Notes: generated by a model from the sequence alone, not told the origin. Counted from the stretch's first letter, positions 41,981-50,178 are shown. The stretch is 55,390 nt of DNA from Olsenella profusa (GCF_016900315.1 NZ_JACSNQ010000012.1:1-55390); one strand, 5' to 3'. Translations and numbers: made by a program.

Positions 41981-42445
41981 CTAGAATCCCGTAACTTCAA
42001 TAAGCTCAAACGATGCGACCTCATCCGGAGAGGCGGTACCAATCGCCTCGAACTTCCACTTGCCGCCAGGCTGCAAATTGTTGGTGTTTGCAAGCGCGGT
42101 ACCAATCTGAGCGCCGTCGGCATCGTAAAGGTTGTACTCAACCTGAATGTAGCTTACCTCGTGGTCCGTGTTGTTGGTCAGCGTGCCGCCGATATAAGTA
42201 GCAAACTGGTTTGAAGTATCAATCTGCTCGTCGGTAACGGTATAGGGCTCCTGTTCCTCAGCTTGCCGCTCGGTCTGCTGCACATTGCCCTGCTCCTCCG
42301 TCTGCCCAGCAGGGCTGGAAGAGCCGCTACTTGAGCTGCTTGAGTTGCCGCCACCAGCCAGCGAACCAGCCGCCCCAATCACCACCAGCACAACGATAAC
42401 AATCAGAACGATTCGCCCGATGCCTTTCTTACCCTCTTTTGCCAT
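41981..42445 (-). CDS. Membrane-anchored FxLYD-like protein
   Basis: A 154-residue protein. A basic start (MAKEGKKGIGR) is followed by one membrane segment (IVLIVIVVLVVIGAAGSLAG), then a Ser-rich linker and a Glu/Gln-rich stretch. The extracellular domain (residues about 85-154) has GGTLTNNTDHEVSYIQVEYNLYDADGAQIGTALANTNNLQPGGKWKFEA, matching the FxLYD immunoglobulin-like fold. The ATG at 42445 follows GGAAGGAAG. Codon use is more AT-ending than its neighbours. It lies 30 bases upstream of the HTH gene on the same strand and may be in the same operon, giving a surface sensor part to the kinase system (inference). Confidence 0.8.
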   Translation of the reverse strand: MAKEGKKGIGRIVLIVIVVLVVIGAAGSLAGGGNSSSSSSGSSSPAGQTEEQGNVQQTERQAEEQEPYTVTDEQIDTSNQFATYIGGTLTNNTDHEVSYIQVEYNLYDADGAQIGTALANTNNLQPGGKWKFEAIGTASPDEVASFELIEVTGF

Positions 42446-42808
42446 GACGCTTCCTTCCTCGTGCATTTCGCACAGCGAAACCTACCTAACATGACCCAAG
42501 GTATCGATTTGGTCGAAGGATTTCATTAGCTGCGAGCTAATCGTCGGACGCAAAACACTACGACACGGTACGGTCCGCTGCGCAACATTTTGCAAGGTCA
42601 AACGAGCTGTTTACGGAATATCGGTACAACGGTTAGTAACGCTCGATAACGCTCCGGACCAGATTATTCGTACCACCCCAGTTGAGAGAAAATCTCGCCA
42701 CATGAGAGTTTGAAACGAAACGATGACCAACTGGACAGCGCTCGAACAAGCCGAGGACCACGCCGCCGGCAGCCCGTGCCCAGACTTCACGGCAAACGTT
42801 TACGGAAC

Positions 42809-43210
42809 GCTTTGAAAATCGCGGCCAAGACAGACGCGCGGCCCAAAGGTGCTTACGAATTTGAGGTTGTTGCAGCTCCGCGCAACTAAGGTGCTTAGGA
42901 AATCGCGGTTGGTGCGGCACCACGGTCTCGTCCTGCTTACAAAACAACGGGTAGCACGCACCGCGCACCCCCTAACGCCCCACTGGCGAGAAGAACGCCC
43001 AGCTGACAGGCATCTCGAGGTTCTTCTCGCCGGGCGCTTGGGCGGGTGAGGATCGGCAAGCGCGTAACAGTCCCGATTTTGTAAGCGGATAGCGAGACTT
43101 TTGCTGCAACGACCCCGTTTCCGTAAGCAACGCCCACGCCGTCCCTGCAACAGCCCCACTTCCGTAAGCAGCGCCCGCGCCGCCCTTGCAACGACCCCGC
43201 TCCCGTAAGC
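42809..43210. repeat. Palindromic array of 41-42 bp units, second locus
   Basis: Four left units carry GCTTANGRAA at 42809 (degenerate), 42851, 42893 and 42935 (period 42). Four right units carry GTAAGC at 43081, 43123, 43164 and 43205 (period 41-42). Matching left and right units are mirror-symmetric about 43010 within one base. The centre holds an inverted pair of the 12-mer (42985-42996 and 43020-43031). The whole is a long imperfect inverted repeat and occupies most of the 839-bp gap before the JetD-like gene. In the rest of the gap (42446-42808) I see no gene. Confidence 0.88.
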
Positions 43211-43284
43211 AAGAGCTCGGGCAAGGCGGCAAAACCGTACCCCCGTGCGCTATCCTGAAAGGCCAACCAAGCGGAAGGCACCCC

Positions 43285-44562
43285 ATGGCACACAAACTCA
43301 CCGAGCAGGAACAGGCGGCCGTCGTGACCCTGGCCAAGCGGCTGGGCAAAGAGCTGCCCGCCGCGTCGCGCAGCTACGCAGGCGGCATCGCAAGCGGCCT
43401 CGTGCGGCTGCGCTCCCCCCAGGTCACGCGCGACGAGCTGACGGCGCTTCTCGCCAAGTACAGCGCCAGACAGGAGACCGTCGACGCCCTCGTTAAGCTG
43501 GGAGTCCTCTCCCCCGTCCCAGGCGGGTCAGCTGGCGAGAAGAACGCGGAGGCCTTTACGCTGAACGTCGCGGCAGGCCAGACCGTGCCCGACACCCGCA
43601 CGCCCGCCGCAGACCAACCCGCCACGGCCGGCCGCTCGCGCGCCATCGCCAAGACGGAGCGTCCCAAGCCGCCCGCCCGCCGCGAGTCGCCCAAGCGCGA
43701 CACGCGCAGCCTCTCCCACCTGGACACCATTCGCAAGCAGACCCCGGAGCTCAACGACGTGCGCCGGCAGATCATCGGGCTCGACCCGCGCCTGTGGATC
43801 AACGGGTGGCTGCTCAGCACCCCCGACGCCTTCACCCACTACGAGCGCGAGCTGCGCGCCCTGGACGAGGCGCTCTCCGGCTCGGCGCTGCTGGGGGACG
43901 GCTCGCTCAGCTGCCGCGAGCTCTCCTACCGCGTCTTTGGGGACGAGAAGTTCCTGGCGCTGGACTCCGACGGCCGCAAGCTGCTGCACCTCATGGGCCT
44001 TACGGACGTGGTGTGCTGCCGGCCGCAGGTCAAGCTGGAGCTGCTCCACCACATTCCCAAGCACCACCGCCACCTGAGGCTCGTGGTCTCAGAGAACCTC
44101 GACCCGTGGATCAACATGAGAAACGCGATGTTTCTGGACGGTCGCAAGCGCCTGCTGGGCGAGAAGGTTCATGGCGTCGTCTTTGGCAACGGCTATCTGG
44201 TGGACGACCCCCACAAGCTGCCCGACCTGCTGGAGGCCCAGCACGCGGAGGACGTGTGCGTGCTGTACTGGGGCGACCTCGACCGCGCGGGCCTGCAGAT
44301 CCTGGCCAAGCTCGCCGAGATGGCGGACGGTCACTTTGAGGTGCGCCCGTTCACGGCGGCGTACCGCCTCATGCTGCAGCGCGCGATGACGCGCTTCCCC
44401 GACCCACTCGACAACGAGGAGACCGACCAGGCGGGCGTGCCGCTACGCGGCCTCGACCTGCTGGAGGGCGAGCTCAAGCCCCGCGAGGCGGCCTACCTGC
44501 GCGAGGTCCTGGACAACGCCCGCCTCATCCCGCAGGAGATTCTCACTGCCGCCGACCTGTAG
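43285..44562 (+). CDS. JetD-like (DUF2220) protein without the other Wadjet genes
   Basis: A 425-residue protein. The C-terminal 250 residues resemble the DUF2220 domain of Wadjet JetD, a topoisomerase-fold (Toprim) nuclease. VVSENLDPWIN supplies the conserved Glu270, and VLYWGDLDRAGLQIL supplies the Asp331/Asp333 pair. The N-terminal 80 residues are helical with a winged-helix look. A basic disordered linker between them includes GSAGEKNAEA, encoded by an exact 12-mer repeat (43534-43545). No jetA, jetB or jetC gene lies nearby, so it is an orphan in this window. The start at 43285 follows GCGGAAGG. Its role may be genome maintenance rather than plasmid defence, but this is inference. Confidence 0.78.
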   Translation: MAHKLTEQEQAAVVTLAKRLGKELPAASRSYAGGIASGLVRLRSPQVTRDELTALLAKYSARQETVDALVKLGVLSPVPGGSAGEKNAEAFTLNVAAGQTVPDTRTPAADQPATAGRSRAIAKTERPKPPARRESPKRDTRSLSHLDTIRKQTPELNDVRRQIIGLDPRLWINGWLLSTPDAFTHYERELRALDEALSGSALLGDGSLSCRELSYRVFGDEKFLALDSDGRKLLHLMGLTDVVCCRPQVKLELLHHIPKHHRHLRLVVSENLDPWINMRNAMFLDGRKRLLGEKVHGVVFGNGYLVDDPHKLPDLLEAQHAEDVCVLYWGDLDRAGLQILAKLAEMADGHFEVRPFTAAYRLMLQRAMTRFPDPLDNEETDQAGVPLRGLDLLEGELKPREAAYLREVLDNARLIPQEILTAADL

Positions 44563-44687
44563 CGGGACGGAGCCGACCGGGACGGCGGCAGGCCCGCAGC
44601 GGAACGGCGCACGGCCGGGTGGCAGCGACTCGCAGCACGCGACCGGACGGGGCGCAGGGCCAACCGGCCCCGCGTCCCGTGCACCTG

Positions 44688-45026
44688 CTAGACGGCCTTC
44701 ACGCCGCGCTCCCCGGTGCGGATGCGCACGCACTCCTCCACCGGGTAGACGAAGATCTTGCCGTCGCCCACCTCGCCGGTTCGCGCGACCTCGCAGATGA
44801 GCTTGACGAGCCCCTCCACCTGCGCGTTGTTGACCACGAGCTCAACCTTGACCTTGGGGATCATGTTGAGCATGACCTCGGTGCCGCGGTAGTACTCGGT
44901 CCAGCCGTGCTGGCTGCCGCAGCCCATGACCTCGTAGACAGTCATTCCGTGCACGCCTCGCTTGTTGAGCGCGTCCTTGAGCTCCTCGAGCTTCTCGGGA
45001 CGGATGATGGCGGTAACCTTCTTCAT
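44688..45026 (-). CDS. glnK: Nitrogen regulatory protein PII
   Basis: A 112-residue trimer-forming signal protein. It starts MKKVTAIIRPEKLEELKDAL, has the T-loop YYRGTEVMLNMIPKVKVELVV with Tyr in the usual modification region, and ends with GEVGDGKIFVYPVEECVRIRTGERG (the B- and C-loop ATP/2-oxoglutarate region). The gene follows amt on the same strand with a 31-base gap, the classical arrangement in which the PII protein blocks the ammonium channel when nitrogen is plentiful. AAGGAG lies ahead of the ATG at 45026. Named glnK for its context rather than any feature excluding glnB. Confidence 0.93.
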   Translation of the reverse strand: MKKVTAIIRPEKLEELKDALNKRGVHGMTVYEVMGCGSQHGWTEYYRGTEVMLNMIPKVKVELVVNNAQVEGLVKLICEVARTGEVGDGKIFVYPVEECVRIRTGERGVKAV

Positions 45027-45057
45027 GCGATGCTCCTTGGTTCGGGTTCGCGGATCG

Positions 45058-46335
45058 TTAGGAGTCCAGGCCAGTGTAGGCGGGATAGGCGCTCTCGCCG
45101 TGGAGCGCGACGTCGAGGCCGAGTGCCTCGTCGTGATCGTCAACGCGCAGCTTCCCACGGAAGATGGCACGCACCACAGCCACGATCACCAGGTCGAGCA
45201 CCACCACGATGACGAGCGTCACCAGGATGCCCACGACCTGGCTCAGCAGGAGCGAGGGGTCGCCGGTGTAGAGCAGGCCGCCCTTGTCGGTCCAGGAGAG
45301 CTCGGGGACGCAGAACAGGCCGGTCAGGAGGCCACCCAGGATGCCGCCCACGCCGTGGCAGCCAAAGGCGTCGAGCGCGTCGTCATAGCCCAGGCGCGCC
45401 TTGAGGTGCGAGATCGCGAAGTAGCAGACCGGCGAGACGATGAGGCCCATGATCAGCGCGGCCCACGGCTCCACGAAGCCCGCGCCCGGCGTCACCACGA
45501 CAAGACCGGCGACCAGGCCCGTGCAGGCGCCCACCAGGGACGGCTTGCCGGTGGCCACGCGCTCGACCACGAGCCAGGAGGCAAGGCCGGCCGCGCTGGA
45601 GACCACGGTGTTGAGGATGGCGAGGGCCGCCACGTTATCAGCCGCAAACTCGGAGCCACCGTTGAAGCCAAACCACCCGAACCACAGCAGGCCCGCGCCC
45701 AGCGCCACAAACGGCACGTTGTGGGGGCGGTAGTTCTTGAGGCCGAAGCCCTTGCGGTGCCCCAGGAAGAGGCACAGGATGAGGCCCGTGATGCCGGAGC
45801 TGATGTGGACCACGTCGCCGCCGGCAAAGTCGAGCGCACCGATCACGTCGCCGATGAGGGAGCCGTCGCCGCCCCACACCATGTGCGCAAGCGGCGCGTA
45901 GACCACGAGCGCCCACACGGCGAGAAACGCCACAACGGCGCCGAAGCGCATGCGGCCCGCCACCGAGCCGGTGACGATGGCGGCGGTGATCATCGCAAAC
46001 GCCATCTGGAACGCAACGTCGATGATCGTCGGGTAGAGGGTCCCCTCGGGGACCTGCGTGGCCTCGGTCATCATGTTGCTAACCAGGCCATTCAGCCCCA
46101 GCTGGTCAAAGCCGCCAAACCACGACAGCGAGCCGTCCCCGCCGTAGGCGAACGACCATCCCGCGAGCACCCACGTGATGCCCACGACGCCAATGGCCGC
46201 AAAGGTCATCATCATCGTGTTGATCACGTTCTTACGCCGCGAGAGCCCGCCATAGAAAAACGCCAGTCCTGGCGTCATCAGTAGGACGAGCATCGTGCAG
46301 ACGAGCATGAAGGCAGTTGAGCCGGTGTCGTACAT
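45058..46335 (-). CDS. amt: Ammonium transporter
   Basis: A 425-residue channel-type ammonium transporter with eleven hydrophobic segments. GLAFFYGGLSRRKNVINTMMM is the N-terminal signature. The first conserved pore His lies in ALDFAGGDVVHISSG with the conserved Asp. The second lies in DAFGCHGVGGILGGLLTG. I chose ATG 46333-46335 after GGGGAGG; a longer frame upstream is not coding. It leads the operon with the PII gene. The C-terminal tail (RVDDHDEALGLDVALHGESAYP) matches the region where PII proteins dock. Confidence 0.96.
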   Translation of the reverse strand: MYDTGSTAFMLVCTMLVLLMTPGLAFFYGGLSRRKNVINTMMMTFAAIGVVGITWVLAGWSFAYGGDGSLSWFGGFDQLGLNGLVSNMMTEATQVPEGTLYPTIIDVAFQMAFAMITAAIVTGSVAGRMRFGAVVAFLAVWALVVYAPLAHMVWGGDGSLIGDVIGALDFAGGDVVHISSGITGLILCLFLGHRKGFGLKNYRPHNVPFVALGAGLLWFGWFGFNGGSEFAADNVAALAILNTVVSSAAGLASWLVVERVATGKPSLVGACTGLVAGLVVVTPGAGFVEPWAALIMGLIVSPVCYFAISHLKARLGYDDALDAFGCHGVGGILGGLLTGLFCVPELSWTDKGGLLYTGDPSLLLSQVVGILVTLVIVVVLDLVIVAVVRAIFRGKLRVDDHDEALGLDVALHGESAYPAYTGLDS

Positions 46336-46569
46336 GGCGGCCTCCCCGTTTCCTGTTGCGTACCTTAACGACAGGTGGCATGGTCGCATCAACTGGTATC
46401 TCCAATGCCAGACAAGTGGGTTCTGTTTACGCGGCCGCGCCGAGCTCGTAATATTTGTCGCCGTCGCGCAACGCAGGGCCACGCGGCAGAAACGGGCAAG
46501 AAACGAAACGACGCCCGCAGACGTGGACGGCCCTCCGCTACCATGCGACAACCGACCGAAGGGAGCCGC

Positions 46570-46935
46570 ATGAACAACAAGGAGATCGTCCTCGCCTTCT
46601 ACGAAGAGGTCTTCAACGCTCACGACCTCAGCAACGTGGAGCGCTACGTGCGCGAGGACTACATCCAGCACAACCCCACCGTCGAAGACGGGCGCGCAGG
46701 ATTTGTGCGCTTTGCCGAGAAGTTCCTCTCGATGGACCCGAAGGGGGAGATCGTAAAGACGGCCGCCGAGGGTGACATGGTCTTCGTCTTCTTCAAGTGC
46801 ACGATGGGCAACAGCATGGTCAACAAGGTCTGCGACATCTACTGTCTGGAGGACGGCATGCTTGCCGAGCACTGGGACATCATCGAGCACGACGTGGGCG
46901 ACGTTGAGTCGGTCAACGGCAACGGCCTGTTCTAA
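46570..46935 (+). CDS. SnoaL-like (NTF2-fold) protein
   Basis: A 121-residue protein of the SnoaL-like polyketide-cyclase/NTF2 superfamily. IVLAFYEEVFNAHDLSNVERYVREDYIQHNPTVEDG is the conserved start, with the His/Asp positions typical of the family. EGDMVFVFFKC, VCDIYCLEDGMLAEHWDIIEHD and the final NGLF are also family-like. GGGAGCCGC precedes the ATG. It is divergent from amt across a 234-bp region in which I see no clear operator. The substrate is unknown. Confidence 0.87.
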   Translation: MNNKEIVLAFYEEVFNAHDLSNVERYVREDYIQHNPTVEDGRAGFVRFAEKFLSMDPKGEIVKTAAEGDMVFVFFKCTMGNSMVNKVCDIYCLEDGMLAEHWDIIEHDVGDVESVNGNGLF

Positions 46936-47012
46936 CGTCGTTCTGGTAGCCACGTTCCGGTGGCCCCGTTCTGGCCCAATTGTGGAGACGTCAACACATT
47001 TCAACGTTTTCC

Positions 47013-47041
47013 TTGCGAGAAGGACGATGGACGAGTAGAGT
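47013..47041 (+). promoter_or_regulatory. Promoter of the tRNA-fMet locus
   Basis: TTGCGA (47013-47018) and TAGAGT (47036-47041) are 17 bases apart and lie 12 bases before the half tRNA copy. A transcript from here would carry both the half copy and the full tRNA. Confidence 0.65.
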
Positions 47042-47053
47042 AATTTCTTGCAC

Positions 47054-47095
<42 letters not shown>

Positions 47096-47146
47096 TGCGG
47101 AAGTGCCAAGTTCACAGGCACTAAAATACATGTGAACTACATACAT

Positions 47147-47223
<77 letters not shown>

Positions 47224-47231
47224 AAAGCCCA

Positions 47232-47263
47232 GGTCAGAAGCCTAATCGCTTCTGACCTTTTTT
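47232..47263 (+). terminator. Intrinsic terminator of the tRNA
   Basis: GGTCAGAAG (47232-47240) and CTTCTGACC (47249-47257) form a nine-bp stem with an eight-base loop, followed by six T. Confidence 0.95.
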
Positions 47264-47493
47264 GTTATCTCGGCTCCGCCGCCCTCCCATCGCGCGTCCC
47301 GCGGAACGGCGGGCGGGGCCTCCCTCCCACATTCGAAACGCAACCTCCAGACGCCTCCCCGACCGGCCCGCCGGGGGGAATCAGGGGGGGAATCTCCAGC
47401 ATGCTCGGCTCACCGAGGGCGCACGCGAGCGCACGGCGCGGCACGGGGGCGCCCCGAGGGGCCAACCCGCCGCGCCGTGTCCGTTTCGCGACT

Positions 47494-47567
47494 CGGTCCC
47501 CTAGGGTCCCCTGCGGACCGATGGGCGCCCGCGCCCGATTGCCGGGCGGCGCGGCCGCCCGTATAAC
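47494..47567 (+). promoter_or_regulatory. Element promoter 1 with an upstream palindromic site
   Basis: TTGCCG (47539-47544) and TATAAC (47562-47567) are 17 bases apart. Upstream, at 47494-47520, inverted arms CGGTCC and GGACCG flank a core TAGGGTCCCCT. The same core with different but complementary arms precedes the second promoter at 49.5 kb at nearly the same distance (42 versus 43 bases to the -10). Confidence 0.7.
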
Positions 47568-47640
47568 TCGTGCCGTGACGGGGCGGCGCGAAAGACCACG
47601 GCGTTGCCCCAGCAGGCACGAGATTGACGGGAGGTCCCGC

Positions 47641-47895
47641 ATGGAGGGATTGCAGCAGCAGGGCGCCCAGGCGCGCCCCGGAGACGAGGGCACGCGGCCC
47701 GGCGAGACCGAGGGGGCGTCGCCCACGTGGCTGAGCGTCTCCGACGTCCAGAGGTACCTCGGGATCTCGCGGCCGCTCGTGTACCGCCTCATCCGTGAGG
47801 GCACGATCCCGGCGGTCCACCTCGGCCGCGCCATCCGCGTGAGCCGCGCCGCGCTGGACAGGGCCCTGGAGGCCCTGGGGCCTCGGTCAAACTAG
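47641..47895 (+). CDS. MerR-like helix-turn-helix DNA-binding protein (excisionase-like)
   Basis: An 84-residue protein. The first 28 residues are Gln/Gly-rich. The rest is one HTH_17-type winged helix: WLSVSDVQRYLGISRPLVYRLIREGTIPAVHLGRAIRVSRAALDRAL. Such small proteins act as excisionases or local regulators on mobile elements. The ATG at 47641 follows GGGAGGTCCCGC and lies 73 bases after promoter 1. It is the first gene of the element. No integrase is adjacent, so an excisionase role is only likely by context. Confidence 0.87.
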   Translation: MEGLQQQGAQARPGDEGTRPGETEGASPTWLSVSDVQRYLGISRPLVYRLIREGTIPAVHLGRAIRVSRAALDRALEALGPRSN

Positions 47896-47986
47896 TCGTG
47901 ACCGGGCCGGACCTAGTGGGGAGGGAAAGGCCTCAGACGGCGCGCCGAGCGTGCCGAGGGCACGCGCGCGCAGGAAAGAGGCGCAG

Positions 47987-48232
47987 ATGATGTGCGAACA
48001 ATGCCGGATGGCCTCGAGCTCGAGCGTCCCGCCCAAGGAGTACTACAGCCTGGCCGAGACGGCCCGCCTGCTGCACGTCCACGTGAGGAGGATCCGCGAG
48101 CTCGCGACGAGGAGGGAGGACCCGCTCCCCTTCCGCCGGTTCCCCGGGCAGCAGCGCGGGGCGTTCATTCACCGGGAGGACTTGCGGACATGGCTGGAGC
48201 GCAACACCGAGGGGATCGCGGGAGGCAGGTGA
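47987..48232 (+). CDS. Second MerR-like helix-turn-helix protein
   Basis: An 81-residue protein with a Cys pair at the start (MMCEQCRM) that might be structural or redox-related. It then has an HTH_17 domain: YYSLAETARLLHVHVRRIRELATRREDPLPFRRFPGQQRGAFIHREDLRTWLE. AGGAAAGAGG precedes the ATG at 47987; the next in-frame ATG is three bases on. It overlaps the following winged-helix gene by four bases (GTGA), so they are coupled. It resembles the previous gene only in domain type. One of the pair may be the true excisionase. Confidence 0.83.
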   Translation: MMCEQCRMASSSSVPPKEYYSLAETARLLHVHVRRIRELATRREDPLPFRRFPGQQRGAFIHREDLRTWLERNTEGIAGGR

Positions 48233-48561
48233 GCCGGCCGCCGTCGTACGCCGACCTCGACGAGTCCGAGGTCTTCGTGGTGGTGAGGAGGTGGATGTGG
48301 CGGGAGCTCGACCTCGCGGGCGTGGCGCTTCTGGTCTTCGCCCGCGTATGGTCGTTCTGCCGCGAGGGGTCCGGGGAGTTCTACGAGAGCAAGGCCCGGA
48401 CCGCCGAGGTGCTGGGCGTGAGCGAGCGCGAGGTCTACCGGTCGTTCGCCGCGCTCACGGGGAGGGGCTACGTCGTCGAGGTCGGCAGGACGCGCAGGGG
48501 CGCGAAGCGCTACCGCGTCGACGCCGCCCGGATAGCGGAGCGCAGGGCCGGGCTGCCCTGA
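48229..48561 (+). CDS. Winged-helix protein, probable replication-initiation partner
   Basis: A 110-residue protein. SYADLDESEVFVVVRRWMWRELDLAGVALLVFARVWSFCREGSGEFYESKARTAEVLGVSEREVYRSFAALTGRGYVVEVGR reads as a winged helix of the kind found at the front of phage and plasmid replication organisers. GTG 48229 is chosen for its overlap with the upstream stop; GGAGG lies close by. An ATG at 48190 would add 13 residues. Together with the DnaC-like gene that follows, this suggests the element can replicate as a circle. The domain assignment is moderate, the role inferred. Confidence 0.7.
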   Translation: MSRPPSYADLDESEVFVVVRRWMWRELDLAGVALLVFARVWSFCREGSGEFYESKARTAEVLGVSEREVYRSFAALTGRGYVVEVGRTRRGAKRYRVDAARIAERRAGLP

Positions 48562-48628
48562 CGGGACGTCAGGGCGGGGCGGGCCCGCGGGGTGACGGGG
48601 CGGCAGGGAGACCCCTGACGGGACGTCA
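48559..48628. repeat. Two copies of a 13-bp palindromic site between replication genes
   Basis: TGACGGGACGTCA occurs at 48559-48571 and 48616-48628, 57 bp apart. Its arms TGACG and CGTCA are inverted about GGA. A GC-rich stretch lies between. It may be an operator pair or part of an origin of replication. Confidence 0.75.
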
Positions 48629-48676
48629 TCCGATACCAAAGGGATAGGCAAAGGGGCTGAGAGGAAAGGGGCGGCC

Positions 48677-49423
48677 GTGGGCGCTGGATCGAGGGGCGCG
48701 AGACCCGAGCCGAGGGCCTTCAGGTGCGCGTGGTGCGGGCGGAAGCTCGCGCCGAAGCGCGTGAGGGTCGGGTCGAGGGAGCTCGTCGTGGGGCACGAGC
48801 CCTGCGGGTGCGAGGGCGAGAGGCGCGCGGAGGCCGAGGCGAGGCGCGAGGTCGAGGAGGCCGCGGCCGCCGCGATGCGGTCCAAGATCCTGCACTCCGG
48901 CATACCGCCGCGCTACCTCGCCGCCGAGCTCTCCGAGCCCCGCGCCGCCCGGTTCGCGGCGTCGTTCCCCGCCGGGGGCGACGGGCTCTACATCCAGGGC
49001 AGGACCGGCACGGGCAAGACCTACCTGGCGAGCGCCGTGGCGCGCTCGGTCGCCGAGGCGGGCGGCCGCGTGGTCATGACGACGGCGATCGAGATGTTCT
49101 CGGCGATCCAGGAGACCTACGGCGGCTCCGGCTCCACGGACGCGGCCATACGCCGCTACACGGGCTGCGACCTGCTCGTCCTCGACGACCTGGGCAAGGA
49201 GTCCGCGTCCCAGTGGTCCGCCATGACGCTCTACCGCATCGTCAACGACCGCTACGGCTCGCTCAGGCCCACGGTCTTCACCTCCCAGTACGCCCTCGCC
49301 TCCCTCGAGGCCCGCCTGTCGCGCTGCGGCGAGGCGGAGACCGCCGAGGCCGTCGTGTCGCGCATCCGCGAGACGTGCGCCGTCGTGGCCCTGCGCGGGC
49401 CCGACCGCCGCTCGCGCGCGTGA
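48677..49423 (+). CDS. DnaC/IstB-like ATPase, helicase loader
   Basis: A 248-residue AAA+ protein. The N-terminus has a probable zinc site (CAWCGRKLAP ... EPCGCEG, four Cys). Walker A is IQGRTGTGKTYLASA near residue 115. Walker B is CDLLVLDDLGKES, and the sensor region is RPTVFTSQYALASLEARL. These proteins load replicative helicase on phage and plasmid replicons or assist transposition. With no transposase gene adjacent and a winged-helix gene upstream, helicase loading is favoured. The GTG start follows GAGGAAAGG. Transcription may come from promoter 1 far upstream. Confidence 0.88.
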   Translation: MGAGSRGARPEPRAFRCAWCGRKLAPKRVRVGSRELVVGHEPCGCEGERRAEAEARREVEEAAAAAMRSKILHSGIPPRYLAAELSEPRAARFAASFPAGGDGLYIQGRTGTGKTYLASAVARSVAEAGGRVVMTTAIEMFSAIQETYGGSGSTDAAIRRYTGCDLLVLDDLGKESASQWSAMTLYRIVNDRYGSLRPTVFTSQYALASLEARLSRCGEAETAEAVVSRIRETCAVVALRGPDRRSRA

Positions 49424-49436
49424 AGGTTCCGCGACA

Positions 49437-49510
49437 CGGTCTCCTAGGGTCCCCTGGAGACGCGACGCCCTCCCGCGGCCGCCCCGCGGCGCCGGGCCCG
49501 GCCGTATAAA
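49437..49510 (+). promoter_or_regulatory. Element promoter 2 with the shared upstream palindromic site
   Basis: A -10 TATAAA lies at 49505-49510. The -35 region is weak. At 49437-49462, GTCTCC and GGAGAC arms flank the same core TAGGGTCCCCT seen before promoter 1. The arms differ but still pair, which suggests that the palindrome matters. Confidence 0.68.
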
Positions 49511-49635
49511 TCCGGTCGGGGACGCGGCGCGCGAGGCGGCTAAACCCTACGAGATGCGTGCCGGGCCGGGAAGGCGCGCCGCGCCCCGCGAGGGTGCGGC
49601 GCCGCCGGCGCCGCCGTGACGAGAGGGGGTCGGGC

Positions 49636-50178
49636 ATGCCGAGCGACTTCGGGGACGAGAGCGGCGAGGTCCTGGTCGAGTGGGCGTCGCGCGTCGCCGG
49701 GCTGTCGGGCGACGTCGCTGCGCGCCGCATGGCCCTGCGCCTCGCCGCGTCCCTGGAGCGCGCGCGTGACCGCGCGTCGGGAGGCCCCGAGGCCCCCGGC
49801 GAGGCGGCCGGCGCCCCCTGGGCACGCCTCGACATGGAGGACTTCAGGGAGCTCGAGGGGTACGGGCAGGTGAGGGCCGCGATCGACGCGAAGCTCACCG
49901 CCGCCCAGGTCCGCCACGAGTTCTTCTCCGACGGCGAGGCCGGCAGGGAGTACCTGCTGTTCCCCGTCGCCGACGCCGGCCGCGTGTCGCGCGCCTTCGA
50001 CGAGCTCGCCGCCAAGGCGCGCGAGATCGGCGGGGGCGGCATCGGAGGGGGCTCTCGCGACGCGCGCCCGCTCGAGGAGCGCGCCGCCCAGGCCCGCGAC
50101 GCCGCGGCGGCCATCGAGGCCTCGCGCGGGCAGCGCGAGCGCGCGCTCGAGGTCGCCGAGAGGACGGTGGCCCGATGA
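49636..50178 (+). CDS. DUF3801 (PcfB-like) conjugation protein
   Basis: A 180-residue cytoplasmic protein. The core LDMEDFRELEGYGQVRAAIDAKLTAAQVRHEFFSDGEAGREYLLFPVADAGRVSRAFDELAAKA matches DUF3801/PcfB, an accessory of the enterococcal coupling protein PcfC. N- and C-terminal stretches are Ala/Arg/Glu-rich helices. It overlaps the coupling-protein gene by four bases (ATGA), consistent with the two acting together at the membrane during DNA transfer. The ATG at 49636 follows GAGAGGGGG. Confidence 0.83.
   Translation: MPSDFGDESGEVLVEWASRVAGLSGDVAARRMALRLAASLERARDRASGGPEAPGEAAGAPWARLDMEDFRELEGYGQVRAAIDAKLTAAQVRHEFFSDGEAGREYLLFPVADAGRVSRAFDELAAKAREIGGGGIGGGSRDARPLEERAAQARDAAAAIEASRGQRERALEVAERTVAR

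Noticed and set aside
47265-47834. Minus-strand gene at the start of the conjugative element
   Set aside because: The translation is Arg/Pro/Gly-rich, covers the promoter and the first HTH gene, and shows no domain.
49424-49635. Small gene before the DUF3801 gene
   Set aside because: Only the promoter, the palindromic site and GC-rich leader are visible; no frame has coding character.
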